Part shown: piece after piece, positions 34,305 through 44,872 of the stretch
Numbering within the stretch: the first letter of the stretch is position 1
Layout: each line of letters starts with the position of its first letter
Source of the DNA: Streptomyces sp. CB02414
GTDB lineage: Bacteria; Actinomycetota; Actinomycetes; Streptomycetales; Streptomycetaceae
NCBI RefSeq assembly: GCF_001905385.1
Contig: NZ_LIPF01000001.1
Span: forward strand, 112,699 to 176,698
Reading direction: 5' to 3'
Length of the DNA: 64,000 nucleotides
Translations under genes and position numbers: made by a program
Notes under the pieces: generated by a model
What the model was told of the DNA's origin: nothing
Seen by the model: the letters and a program-made list of their open reading frames with translations, nothing else
The model's database searches: none

Positions 34305-35448
34305 GCGGGCTCACGTTCCCGGTGAAGTGCGCCGGGGCGTGTTCCTCCAGGCCGTACACCCGCCCCGCGTTCCCCGCCGCGATCATCCCCGCCACCCGCT
34401 GCGCGTCCCCCAGGGACCACGCCCCCTCGGCCACCCAGGTGCCCAGCACCCGTCCCAGGGCCTCGCGGAACAGCCGGGCGGCGACCACGTGCAGCTCGGG
34501 CAGGCCCTGGGCGCCGCTGGAGAACAGGATCTTGCCGAAGGGGGCCAGCTCCAGGATCTCCGCGAGGACGGACGCCGCGCGGGCGCCGGTGCGCACCAGG
34601 GCGGCGCCCGAGTCGGCGTAGACGTGCGGGAAGACGCCGGCGAGGTGGGCGGCGTGGCGGTGGTACGGGTAGCCGTGCAGCAGGACCAGGTCGGTGCCGA
34701 GGCCGGCGGTGGCCCGCACGAAGTCGGTGAGCAGGACCGGGTCGGTGCGGTCGATGCGCAGGCCGGGCTCGCCGAGGCCGGCGTGCAGCTGGAGCGGCAG
34801 TCCGGCGGCCACGGCGATCCAGAGCAGGTGCCTCAGCAGCACCGGGTCGCTCAGCTCGCCGCCGACCTCGCGTCCGCTCAGCCAGCGGGCGGCGGCACCG
34901 CGCACCTCGCCCGGCCCCGGCGGTTCCGGCGCCAGCGCCAGACCGTGCCGTACGCCCGCGACCGAGGTGAAGGCGACCGCGTGGGCGGCGGCGCCGTGGA
35001 CGGCCTCGGCAAGGTTGGCGAGGAAGGACTCGACGGTGCCGGACGTGTCGGCGACCTGCTCGGCCAGCAGCTCCAGGCGGACGATCTCGTGGGCGTCGGC
35101 GGCCGCCGCGGAGGCCATCTCCTCGGGGCCGGTGAGGTCGCCGGGCAGGCCCGCGTCGACCAGGTAGGTGGTGATGCCGCTGCCGCGCAGCAGCCGGCGG
35201 TCGGCCTCCAGGACACCCAGCTCACGGCGCCGGGCCAGGTAGCGGGCGGGCGGGCAGTGCGGTTCCAGGCCGAGCAGGGGCGGGCACCAGCGGCGTACCG
35301 CGAAGCCGGTCTGGGTGTCGAACAGGGTGGTGCCCGGGGCGGGCGGGCCCTCGGTGCGGGCCAGCCGGGCCTCGAAGGTGCCGAGGCCCAGCTCCGTTCT
35401 CAGGACGCCGTGGCAGTACTGGTCCACCAGGGACGGCGTTTCGATCAT
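34291..35448 (-). CDS. Amidohydrolase-family protein
   Basis: 385 residues, TIM-barrel amidohydrolase_2 type related to the N-terminal half of FluG-like proteins. Likely metal-site or catalytic pieces are DQYCHGVL at the N-terminus, LQLHAGLGEP, LLHGYPYHRHAAHLA and YADSGAAL. The canonical HxH at the first strand is replaced by YCH, so metal binding may differ. GGGGAG lies five bases before the ATG. The substrate is unknown. It is convergent with ctaA. Confidence 0.8.
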   Translation of the reverse strand: MIETPSLVDQYCHGVLRTELGLGTFEARLARTEGPPAPGTTLFDTQTGFAVRRWCPPLLGLEPHCPPARYLARRRELGVLEADRRLLRGSGITTYLVDAGLPGDLTGPEEMASAAAADAHEIVRLELLAEQVADTSGTVESFLANLAEAVHGAAAHAVAFTSVAGVRHGLALAPEPPGPGEVRGAAARWLSGREVGGELSDPVLLRHLLWIAVAAGLPLQLHAGLGEPGLRIDRTDPVLLTDFVRATAGLGTDLVLLHGYPYHRHAAHLAGVFPHVYADSGAALVRTGARAASVLAEILELAPFGKILFSSGAQGLPELHVVAARLFREALGRVLGTWVAEGAWSLGDAQRVAGMIAAGNAGRVYGLEEHAPAHFTGNVSPLRPG

Positions 35449-35530
35449 CCGGACTCCCCGCGGTCGGACCGTGCGCCGCACGGCTCGTACGCCGGGCGGC
35501 TTCCTACGGTCCTAACGGGTGAACCCGGTC

Positions 35531-35878
35531 TCAGGTGTTGCTCGGGCCGCCGACCTGGATCCCGGCCATGCGCGACCACTCGTAGCGGCCCGTCGTCACC
35601 TTGGCCGCGAACTCGCCGTCGAAGTCCTCGTGGACGGTGATCCCGGCCTTCTCCGCCGCCTTGCGCGCCGTCTCGTAGGAGCGTGCGACCACGTCCCCCC
35701 AGGCGCCGTCCTCACCGACCAGCACGATCCGGGCGCCGCGTTCGCCGAGGTAGGCCACCTGGCCCTCGGCACCGCCGTGCGCCTTGGAGAAGGAGTCGAT
35801 CCGCCGGGCGAGGCGCGTGGTCTCGCGCTCCGCCTTCGCGTCGGCCCGCTGGGTGTCTGCCTGCTCCGTGTCTGCCAT
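35531..35878 (-). CDS. Small conserved cytoplasmic protein of unknown function
   Basis: 115 residues. The first 30 residues are charged and helical; the rest is an alpha/beta domain with IVLVGEDGAWGDVV, YETARKAAEKAGITVHEDF and a conserved end ATGRYEWSRMAGIQVGG (reading KVTTGRYEWSRM in the protein). A TAGCAT -10 lies seven bases before the ATG, so it is probably leaderless. I recall homologues at this place, beside ctaB, in other Streptomyces; no function is known. Confidence 0.75.
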   Translation of the reverse strand: MADTEQADTQRADAKAERETTRLARRIDSFSKAHGGAEGQVAYLGERGARIVLVGEDGAWGDVVARSYETARKAAEKAGITVHEDFDGEFAAKVTTGRYEWSRMAGIQVGGPSNT

Positions 35879-35964
35879 GGACAGGATGCTACCGACGGGT
35901 AGATCGAACGGCGACGGGCGGGGTGCGTGGCCTTGGCCACGCACCCCGCCCGTACGGAGAGACC

Positions 35965-36912
35965 TCAGCGCAGGAAGGGGTCCACCGCGATCGCCAGGAA
36001 GAGCACCGACACGTAGGTGATCGACCAGTGGAAGAGCCGCATCTCCTTGAGCTTGCCGCCCGTGACCTCGGCCTTGGCGCGGTTCTGGAGGCCGTGCGCC
36101 TCCCACAGCCACATGCCGCCGGCCAGCAGGGCGACCGCCGTGTAGAACCAGCCGGTGTAGCCGAGCGGCGTCAGCAGCAGCGACACGGCGACCATCACCC
36201 AGCTGTAGATGACGATCTGCCGGGCGACGACCTTGTTGGAGGCGATGACCGGGAGCATCGGCACGCCGACGCGCGCGTAGTCCTCCTTGACCTTCATGGA
36301 CAGCGGCCAGTAGTGCGGCGGCGTCCAGAAGAACATGACCCCGAAGAGGATGATCGGCGCCCAGGACATCGAGTTCGTCACGGCCGACCAGCCGATGAGC
36401 ACCGGCAGACAGCCGGCGATGCCGCCCCAGACGATGTTCTGCGAGGTGCGGCGCTTGAGGATCATCGTGTAGACGACGACGTAGAAGAGGAGCGCGCCGA
36501 GCGAGAGCCAGGCCGACAGCCAGTTCACGGTGAGGCCGAACAGCAGCGTCGACACGATCGCCAGGGTGATGCCGAAGGCGAGGCACTCGCGCGGGCTGAC
36601 CATGCCGGTCACCAGTGGCCGCTGCGAGGTGCGGTCCATCAGCGCGTCGATGTCGCGGTCGATGTACATGTTCAGCGCGTTGGCGCCGCCCGCGGACAGG
36701 TAGCCGCCGACGCAGGTCAGCAGCACCAGCTTCAGATTCGGAACACCCTGCTCGGCGAGGAACATCACCGGAACGGTGGTGATCAGCAGAAGCTCGATGA
36801 TCCGCGGCTTGGTCAACGCCACGAACGCCTTGACACGGGCCCCGAACGGCCGGTGACTCGGGCTCTGGCTCGTCCCGATTACCCCCGCAGGACGGGATTC
36901 AACGGCCGTCAC
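35965..36912 (-). CDS. ctaB: Protoheme IX farnesyltransferase (heme O synthase)
   Basis: 315 residues, UbiA-family membrane prenyltransferase with about nine helices. It attaches farnesyl to heme B, the step before CtaA. The first diphosphate-binding motif is [15 protein letters not shown], the second region is [14 protein letters not shown], and [11 protein letters not shown] is typical of heme O synthases. GTG is preferred because AGGGG lies five bases upstream; an ATG seven codons earlier is open but lacks a ribosome site. It is divergent from tkt. Confidence 0.9.
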   Translation of the reverse strand: MTAVESRPAGVIGTSQSPSHRPFGARVKAFVALTKPRIIELLLITTVPVMFLAEQGVPNLKLVLLTCVGGYLSAGGANALNMYIDRDIDALMDRTSQRPLVTGMVSPRECLAFGITLAIVSTLLFGLTVNWLSAWLSLGALLFYVVVYTMILKRRTSQNIVWGGIAGCLPVLIGWSAVTNSMSWAPIILFGVMFFWTPPHYWPLSMKVKEDYARVGVPMLPVIASNKVVARQIVIYSWVMVAVSLLLTPLGYTGWFYTAVALLAGGMWLWEAHGLQNRAKAEVTGGKLKEMRLFHWSITYVSVLFLAIAVDPFLR

Positions 36913-37293
36913 GCACACCCCTGACAGAGACATCCCAGCGAGCCTCCCCGTGTGAAGTGGCGGTAAAGGCTCGCGCGTACCACGCCACTTTAGACGTTGC
37001 CCATACCTCGGCCTTCGCGGGGGTGGGGTCGTGTTGAGAAGGGCGCTCCGACGTGCGTCGGGCGAGTCGATTGAGCGGTCAGATGAGCGCCTCCGTATTC
37101 ACTTGCCGAATGCGGTTTCGCCCAGTCGACAGGCGGATCGTGAAGAGTCCCGGCAGTCTGGTTTCCAGCGGAAAAACGCACGTACTTACGGGGGTAGGCT
37201 CAGCAGCGGCCGGCCGATCTCACGGACGCGCCGGCAGCCGGTGGGCGCCACGCGCACCGGCATCCGACATGTGGAGAGGAGCCCTGACTCAGG
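36913..37293. promoter_or_regulatory. ctaB-tkt divergent control region
   Basis: This 381-bp stretch has no convincing gene. A perfect 8-bp inverted repeat AAGTGGCG/CGCCACTT (36955-36962 and 36983-36990) lies in the ctaB leader side, and its outer arm overlaps a TAAAGT hexamer (36987-36992, minus strand). On the tkt side TAGGCT (37195-37200) could be a -10 about 95 bases before the start. GAGGAG at 37276-37281 is a rather distant ribosome site for tkt. Confidence 0.5.
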
Positions 37294-39381
<2,088 letters not shown>

Positions 39382-39415
39382 CGCTCACACACGACACGTA
39401 GGAGATGCATTTTCC

Positions 39416-40534
39416 ATGACAGACGCACTCAAGCGCCTCTCCGATGAAGGCGTCGCGATCTGGCTGGACGACCTGTCGCGCAAGCGGATCACGTCCGGCA
39501 ACCTCGCCGAGCTGATCGACCAGCAGCACGTCGTGGGCGTCACCACCAACCCGTCGATCTTCCAGAAGGCGATCTCGCAGGGCGACGGCTACGACCAGCA
39601 GCTCTCGGACCTCGCCGTCCGCCGGGTGTCGGTCGAAGAGGCCATCCGGATGATCACCACGGCGGACGTCCGCGACGCCGCCGACATCCTGCGCCCGGTG
39701 TACGACAACACCGGCGGCAAGGACGGCCGGGTCTCCATCGAGGTCGACCCGCGCCTGGCCCACAACACCCACGCGACGGTCGCCGAGGCCAAGCAGCTGG
39801 CCTGGCTGGTGGACCGGCCCAACACCTTCATCAAGATCCCGGCCACCGAGGCGGGCCTCCCGGCGATCGCCGAGACCATCGGCCTGGGCATCAGCGTCAA
39901 CGTCACGCTGATCTTCTCGCTGGAGCGCTACCGCAAGGTCATGGACGCCTTCCTGACCGGCCTGGAGAAGGCCAAGGAGCGCGGCCTGGACCTGTCGCAG
40001 ATCCACTCGGTGGCGTCCTTCTTCGTGTCCCGCGTGGACACCGAGATCGACAAGCGGATCGACGCGCTCGGCACCGACGAGGCCAAGGCGCTGCGCGGCA
40101 AGGCCGCCGTCGCCAACGCCCGCCTCGCCTACCAGGCGTACGAGGAGGTCTTCGCCTCCGACCGCTGGGCGGCCCTGGAGAAGGCCGGCGCCAACAAGCA
40201 GCGTCCGCTGTGGGCGTCGACCGGCGTCAAGGACAAGGCGTACAGCGACACCATGTACGTCACCGACCTGGTCGCACCCAACACGGTGAACACGATGCCG
40301 GAGGCAACGCTGTTCGCCACCGAGGACCACGGCGAGATCAAGGGTGACGCCGTCGCCGGCACCTACGAGCAGGCCCGCGCGGACCTCGACGCGGTCGAGA
40401 AGCTGGGGATCTCCTACGACGAGGTGGTCCAGCTCCTGGAGAAGGAGGGCGTCGACAAGTTCGAGGACTCCTGGAACGACCTGCTCAAGTCGACGGAGGC
40501 AGAGCTCAAGCGCCTCGCTCCCTCGGAGGGCTAA
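39416..40534 (+). CDS. tal: Transaldolase
   Basis: 372 residues, the long actinobacterial transaldolase form. It moves a dihydroxyacetone unit between sugar phosphates. Conserved blocks are [13 protein letters not shown] and the Schiff-base lysine in [15 protein letters not shown] and [13 protein letters not shown] follow in order (the first appears as [10 protein letters not shown]). GGAG lies 11 bases before the ATG, 34 bases after tkt. Confidence 0.93.
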   Translation: MTDALKRLSDEGVAIWLDDLSRKRITSGNLAELIDQQHVVGVTTNPSIFQKAISQGDGYDQQLSDLAVRRVSVEEAIRMITTADVRDAADILRPVYDNTGGKDGRVSIEVDPRLAHNTHATVAEAKQLAWLVDRPNTFIKIPATEAGLPAIAETIGLGISVNVTLIFSLERYRKVMDAFLTGLEKAKERGLDLSQIHSVASFFVSRVDTEIDKRIDALGTDEAKALRGKAAVANARLAYQAYEEVFASDRWAALEKAGANKQRPLWASTGVKDKAYSDTMYVTDLVAPNTVNTMPEATLFATEDHGEIKGDAVAGTYEQARADLDAVEKLGISYDEVVQLLEKEGVDKFEDSWNDLLKSTEAELKRLAPSEG

Positions 40535-40537
40535 AAA

Positions 40538-42061
40538 TTGTCAAGCAGCAACCCGCTGCGTGACCCCGCAGACCGACGGCTCCCGCGTATCGCGGGGCCG
40601 TCGGGTCTGGTCATTTTCGGCGTCACCGGTGACCTCTCCCGCAAGAAGCTCATGCCCGCCGTGTACGACCTCGCCAACCGGGGTCTGCTGCCGCCGGGCT
40701 TCTCGCTCGTCGGGTTCGCGCGCCGCGACTGGGAGCACGAGGACTTCGCCCAGGTCGTGCACGACGCCGTCAAGGAGCACTCGCGCACACCGTTCCGTGA
40801 GGAGGTCTGGCAGCAGCTCATCCAGGGGATGCGCTTCGTCCAGGGCACCTTCGACGACGACGACGCCTTCGAGCGACTGCGCGCCACCATCGACGACCTG
40901 GACAAGGCGCAGGGCACGGGCGGCAACTTCGCCTTCTACCTGTCGGTGCCGCCGAAGTCCTTCCCGGTCGTCATCCAGCAGCTGAAGAAGCACCAGCTGG
41001 CCGACCAGACGAACGGCTCCTGGCGCCGCGCGGTGATCGAGAAGCCCTTCGGCCACGACCTCAAGTCGGCCGAGGAGCTCAACGCGATCGTCCACGAGGT
41101 CTTCGCCCCGGACCAGGTCTTCCGCATCGACCACTACCTGGGCAAGGAGACGGTCCAGAACATCCTGGCGCTGCGCTTCGCCAACACGATGTTCGAGCCG
41201 ATCTGGAACCGGTCCTACGTGGACCACGTGCAGATCACGATGGCCGAGGACATCGGCATCGGCGGCCGGGCCGGCTACTACGACGGCATCGGCGCCGCCC
41301 GCGACGTCATCCAGAACCACCTGCTCCAGCTCCTCGCGCTCACCGCGATGGAGGAGCCCGCCTCCTTCGACGCGGACGCGCTGGCCGCCGAGAAGACCAA
41401 GGTGCTCGGTGCGGTCCGCCTCCCCAAGGACCTGGGCCGTGACACCGTGCACGCGCAGTACGCGGCGGGCTGGCAGGGCGGCGCGAAGGTCATCGGCTAC
41501 CTCGACGAGGACGGCATCGACGCCAAGTCGAAGACCGACACCTACGCCGCGATCAAGGTCGGCATCGACAACCGCCGCTGGGCGGGCGTCCCCTTCTACC
41601 TGCGCACCGGCAAGCGCCTGGGCCGCCGCGTCACCGAGATCGCGGTCGTCTTCCAGCGGGCCCCGCACTCCCCCTTCGACACGACGGCCACCGAGGAGCT
41701 GGGTTCGAACGCGATCGTCATCCGCGTCCAGCCCGACGAGGGCGTCACCGTCCGCTTCGGCTCGAAGGTGCCGGGCACCTCGATGGAGATCCGGGACGTG
41801 TCGATGGACTTCGCGTACGGCGAGTCCTTCACGGAGTCCAGCCCGGAGGCGTACGAGCGCCTCATCCTGGACGTCCTCCTGGGCGACGCGAACCTCTTCC
41901 CGCGCACGGAGGAGGTCGAGCTGTCCTGGAAGATCCTCGACCCGATCGAGGAGTACTGGGACGAGCACTGCGTCCCGGCCCAGTACCCGGCCGGCACCTG
42001 GGGACCCGTCGAGGCGGACGAAATGCTCGAGCGAGACGGACGGAGCTGGCGCCGGCCATGA
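40538..42061 (+). CDS. zwf: Glucose-6-phosphate 1-dehydrogenase
   Basis: 507 residues, first enzyme of the oxidative pentose phosphate pathway, giving NADPH and 6-phosphogluconolactone. Coenzyme motif GVTGDLSRKKLMPAVY near residue 27 and the substrate signature RIDHYLGKETVQN. The start is TTG with GGAGGG seven bases upstream, three bases after the tal stop. The last bases overlap opcA as ATGA. Confidence 0.94.
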   Translation: MSSSNPLRDPADRRLPRIAGPSGLVIFGVTGDLSRKKLMPAVYDLANRGLLPPGFSLVGFARRDWEHEDFAQVVHDAVKEHSRTPFREEVWQQLIQGMRFVQGTFDDDDAFERLRATIDDLDKAQGTGGNFAFYLSVPPKSFPVVIQQLKKHQLADQTNGSWRRAVIEKPFGHDLKSAEELNAIVHEVFAPDQVFRIDHYLGKETVQNILALRFANTMFEPIWNRSYVDHVQITMAEDIGIGGRAGYYDGIGAARDVIQNHLLQLLALTAMEEPASFDADALAAEKTKVLGAVRLPKDLGRDTVHAQYAAGWQGGAKVIGYLDEDGIDAKSKTDTYAAIKVGIDNRRWAGVPFYLRTGKRLGRRVTEIAVVFQRAPHSPFDTTATEELGSNAIVIRVQPDEGVTVRFGSKVPGTSMEIRDVSMDFAYGESFTESSPEAYERLILDVLLGDANLFPRTEEVELSWKILDPIEEYWDEHCVPAQYPAGTWGPVEADEMLERDGRSWRRP

Positions 42062-43122
42062 AGACAGACCTCACGGACACCACGGCCAGCAAGATCAACA
42101 AGGCGCTGGTGCTGGGCCGCCGGGCGATCGGCACCCCGGCCATCGGCATGGTGCTCACGCTGGTCATCGTCACCGACGAGGAGAACGCCTACGACGCGCT
42201 GAAGGCCGCGAGCGACGCGGCGCACGAGCACCCCTCGCGCACGCTGGTCGTCATCAAGCGCGTCTCCCGCTCGCCCCGGGACCGCACGAAGTCCCGCCTG
42301 GACGCGGAGGTCCGCCTCGGCGCCGACGCGGGCACCGGCGAGACGATCGTGCTGCGGCTGTACGGCGACGTGGTCGACCACGCCCAGTCGGTCGTCCTGC
42401 CGCTGCTGCTGCCGGACGCGCCGGTCGTGGTGTGGTGGCCGGTGAACGCGCCGCTGGACCCGGCGAAGGACCCCCTGGGCGCCCTCGCCCAGCGCCGGGT
42501 CACCGACACCTACGCCTGCGAGGAGCCGGTGCGGGAGCTGGCAGCCCGCGCCGAGGCCTACGCCCCGGGCGACACCGACCTGTCCTGGACCCGCATCACG
42601 CCGTGGCGTTCGATGCTGGCGGCGGCCCTGGACCAGGTCGACTGCGAGGTGCAGTCGGTCGAGGTGGAGGGCGAGGAGTACAACCCGAGCTGCGAGCTGC
42701 TGGCGATGTGGCTGGCGGACCGGCTGGACGTCCCGGTGCAGCGCACCGCGTCCGAGGGCCCCGGCCTGACCGCGGTCCGCATGGCCACCGACTGCGGCCC
42801 GGTCGTCCTGGACCGGGCCGACGGTTCGCTGGCGACGCTGTCCATCAAGGGCCAGCCGTCGCGGGCGGTGGCGCTGAAGCGGCGTGAGACGGCCGAGCTG
42901 ATCGCGGAGGAACTGCGGCGCCTCGACCCGGACGACACGTACGCGTCGGCGCTGCGGTACGGGGTGAACCGGCTGAACACGCCGGGCGACCCGGCCGACG
43001 GGGACAAGGGTGACGAGGCGGCCGCGGTCGCCGTCCCCGCTCCCGTCGAGACGGCCGCGAAGGCTCCCGCGAAGAAGGCGGCGCGGGAGAAGGCACCGGT
43101 GAAGAAGGCGGCGGCGAAGTGA
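42058..43122 (+). CDS. opcA: OpcA, glucose-6-phosphate dehydrogenase assembly/activator protein
   Basis: 354 residues. OpcA is needed for full G6PDH activity in actinobacteria and cyanobacteria. Typical blocks are TLVVIKRVSRSPRD, LPDAPVVVWWPVNAPLDPAKDPLG and the C-terminal Ala/Lys/Pro-rich tail (KAPAKKAAREKAPVKKAAAK). Coupled at both ends, ATGA to zwf and GTGA to pgl. Confidence 0.92.
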   Translation: MKTDLTDTTASKINKALVLGRRAIGTPAIGMVLTLVIVTDEENAYDALKAASDAAHEHPSRTLVVIKRVSRSPRDRTKSRLDAEVRLGADAGTGETIVLRLYGDVVDHAQSVVLPLLLPDAPVVVWWPVNAPLDPAKDPLGALAQRRVTDTYACEEPVRELAARAEAYAPGDTDLSWTRITPWRSMLAAALDQVDCEVQSVEVEGEEYNPSCELLAMWLADRLDVPVQRTASEGPGLTAVRMATDCGPVVLDRADGSLATLSIKGQPSRAVALKRRETAELIAEELRRLDPDDTYASALRYGVNRLNTPGDPADGDKGDEAAAVAVPAPVETAAKAPAKKAAREKAPVKKAAAK

Positions 43123-43901
43123 GTGCTCCCCAGCTGGTCGTGCACCGCGACAAGGAGCTGATGGCCGAGGCCGCGGCGGCGCGGCTGATCACGAAGATCG
43201 TGGACGCGCAGGCCTCCCGGGGCTCGGCGTCCGTGGTCCTCACCGGCGGCCGCAACGGCAACGGCCTGCTGACCGCGATCGCGGGCTCCCCGGCCCGGGA
43301 CGCCGTCGACTGGTCCCGCCTGGACCTGTGGTGGGGTGACGAGCGCTTCCTGCCGGAGGGCGACCCGGAGCGCAATCTCACCCAGGCGCGGGAGGCCCTG
43401 CTGGACTCGGTGCCGCTGGACCCGAAGCGGGTGCACGCGATGCCGGCGTCCGACGGTCCGCACGGCTCCGACGCGGAGGCGGCGGCCGCCGCGTACGCGC
43501 GTGAACTGGCCGAGGCGTCGGTCCCCGAGAACCACGCGTCGGTTCCGTCCTTCGACGTCCTCCTCCTGGGCGTCGGCCCGGACACGCACGTGGCGTCCCT
43601 GTTCCCGGAGCACCCGGGTGTCCGGGAGACCGCCCGCACGGTCATCGGCGTCCACGGCTCCCCCAAGCCCCCGCCCACCCGCGTCTCCCTCACCCTCCCC
43701 GCCATCCGCACCGCCCGCGAGGTGTGGCTGCTGGCGGCGGGCGAGGACAAGGCGAACGCGGTGGCGATGGCCCTCTCGGGAGCGGGCGAGATCCAGGCCC
43801 CGGCGGCAGGCGCACGGGGCCGCACCCGCACCCTGTGGCTCCTGGACACGGCGGCGGCATCTCAGTTGCCGAGATCCCTCTACCCACCGGCGTCGGCCTG
43901 A
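43119..43901 (+). CDS. pgl: 6-phosphogluconolactonase
   Basis: 260 residues, hydrolyses the lactone made by Zwf. Family blocks are VLTGGRNGNGLL, WWGDERFLPEGDPERNLTQA and DVLLLGVGPDTHVASLFP, carrying the catalytic Asp/His/Arg set of DevB-type lactonases. GTG start within the GTGA overlap with opcA. Its stop codon is followed two bases later by a dispersed repeat that probably ends the operon transcript. Confidence 0.92.
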   Translation: MSAPQLVVHRDKELMAEAAAARLITKIVDAQASRGSASVVLTGGRNGNGLLTAIAGSPARDAVDWSRLDLWWGDERFLPEGDPERNLTQAREALLDSVPLDPKRVHAMPASDGPHGSDAEAAAAAYARELAEASVPENHASVPSFDVLLLGVGPDTHVASLFPEHPGVRETARTVIGVHGSPKPPPTRVSLTLPAIRTAREVWLLAAGEDKANAVAMALSGAGEIQAPAAGARGRTRTLWLLDTAAASQLPRSLYPPASA

Positions 43902-43903
43902 TC

Positions 43904-44021
43904 AGCCCGTCCGGCGTTTGAGGACGAGGCCGTCAAGGCCGAAAGCGGGGGTCTGGGGGCGGCAGCCCCCAGGGACGGGAAGGGAAGGGGCGGCGGGGGC
44001 GAAACCCCTCCCCGCCGCCCC
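43904..44021. repeat. Dispersed intergenic repeat with hairpins, copy 2
   Basis: Near-identical to 8168-8274 over about 106 bases. It carries the same 8-bp hairpin (43953-43972). Here the G-rich 3' part also finds a partner: a perfect 12-bp stem (43987-43998 with 44010-44021) extends past the repeat. It lies between convergent genes, two bases after pgl and 11 bases before the permease stop, and probably terminates both transcripts. Confidence 0.88.
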
Positions 44022-44032
44022 ACCCCCCGCCG

Positions 44033-44872
44033 TCACTTCACGGACCCCGCCATAACCCCCTGCACAAAGTGCCGCTGGAACGCGAAGAACACCACCACCG
44101 GCACCACCAGCGACAGGAACGCCCCCGGCGCCAGCACATCGATGTTGCTGCCGAACTGCCGGATCTGCGACTGGAGTTCCACCGTCAGCGGCTGCGACGA
44201 GCTGTCCGCGAACAGCAGCGCGACCAGCATGTCGTTCCACACCCACAGGAACTGGAAGATGGCGAGGCTGGCGATGGCCGGCTTCCCGACCGGCAGCACC
44301 AGCCGCGTGAAGATCCGCCACTCGTTGCCCCCGTCCATGCGCGCGGCCTCCAGCATCTCCTTGGGCATCTCGGCGAAGTAGTTCCGCAGCAGGAACACGG
44401 CGAACGGCAGCCCGTACGCCACATGGAACAGCACCACACCCGGGATCGTCCCGAACAGCCCCAGCTGCCCGAAGAGCTTGGCGACCGGCAGCAGCCCGAT
44501 CTGCACGGGCACCACCAGCAGCGCGACGACGACCAGGAAGACCGCCTCGCGCCCCGGGAAGTCCAGCCAGGCGAAGGCGTACCCGGCGAGCGCTCCGACG
44601 ACCACGACGAGGACGGTCGTCGGCACGGAGATCAGCACCGTGTTCCAGAAGGCCTGCGTGATGCCCGAGTTGCCGAGCAGCGCGGAGTAGTTGTCGAGGG
44701 ACAGCTGCCCGGGGCTGGCGAGCGCCGTCCACCAGCCGCCCTCGGCCGTGTCCTCGGCGGACCGCAGCGAGGACAGGAACAGCCCCGCCAGCGGCGTCAT
44801 CCACACCAGCCCGACGAGTACGAGGAAGGCCTGGACGATCCCGTTGCCCAGATACCGCCGCACGGCGTTCAT
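44033..44872 (-). CDS. Alpha-glucoside ABC transporter permease (AglG/MalG type)
   Basis: 279 residues, six membrane helices; EAA loop LEAARMDGGNEWRIFTRLVL and the WVWNDMLVALLF block of MalG-like subunits. ATGA overlap with the companion permease. Assignment to alpha-glucosides comes from the alpha-glucosidase at the head of the operon and the AglE-like binding protein. No ATPase gene is present, so a shared MsiK-type ATPase is expected. Confidence 0.88.
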   Translation of the reverse strand: MNAVRRYLGNGIVQAFLVLVGLVWMTPLAGLFLSSLRSAEDTAEGGWWTALASPGQLSLDNYSALLGNSGITQAFWNTVLISVPTTVLVVVVGALAGYAFAWLDFPGREAVFLVVVALLVVPVQIGLLPVAKLFGQLGLFGTIPGVVLFHVAYGLPFAVFLLRNYFAEMPKEMLEAARMDGGNEWRIFTRLVLPVGKPAIASLAIFQFLWVWNDMLVALLFADSSSQPLTVELQSQIRQFGSNIDVLAPGAFLSLVVPVVVFFAFQRHFVQGVMAGSVK

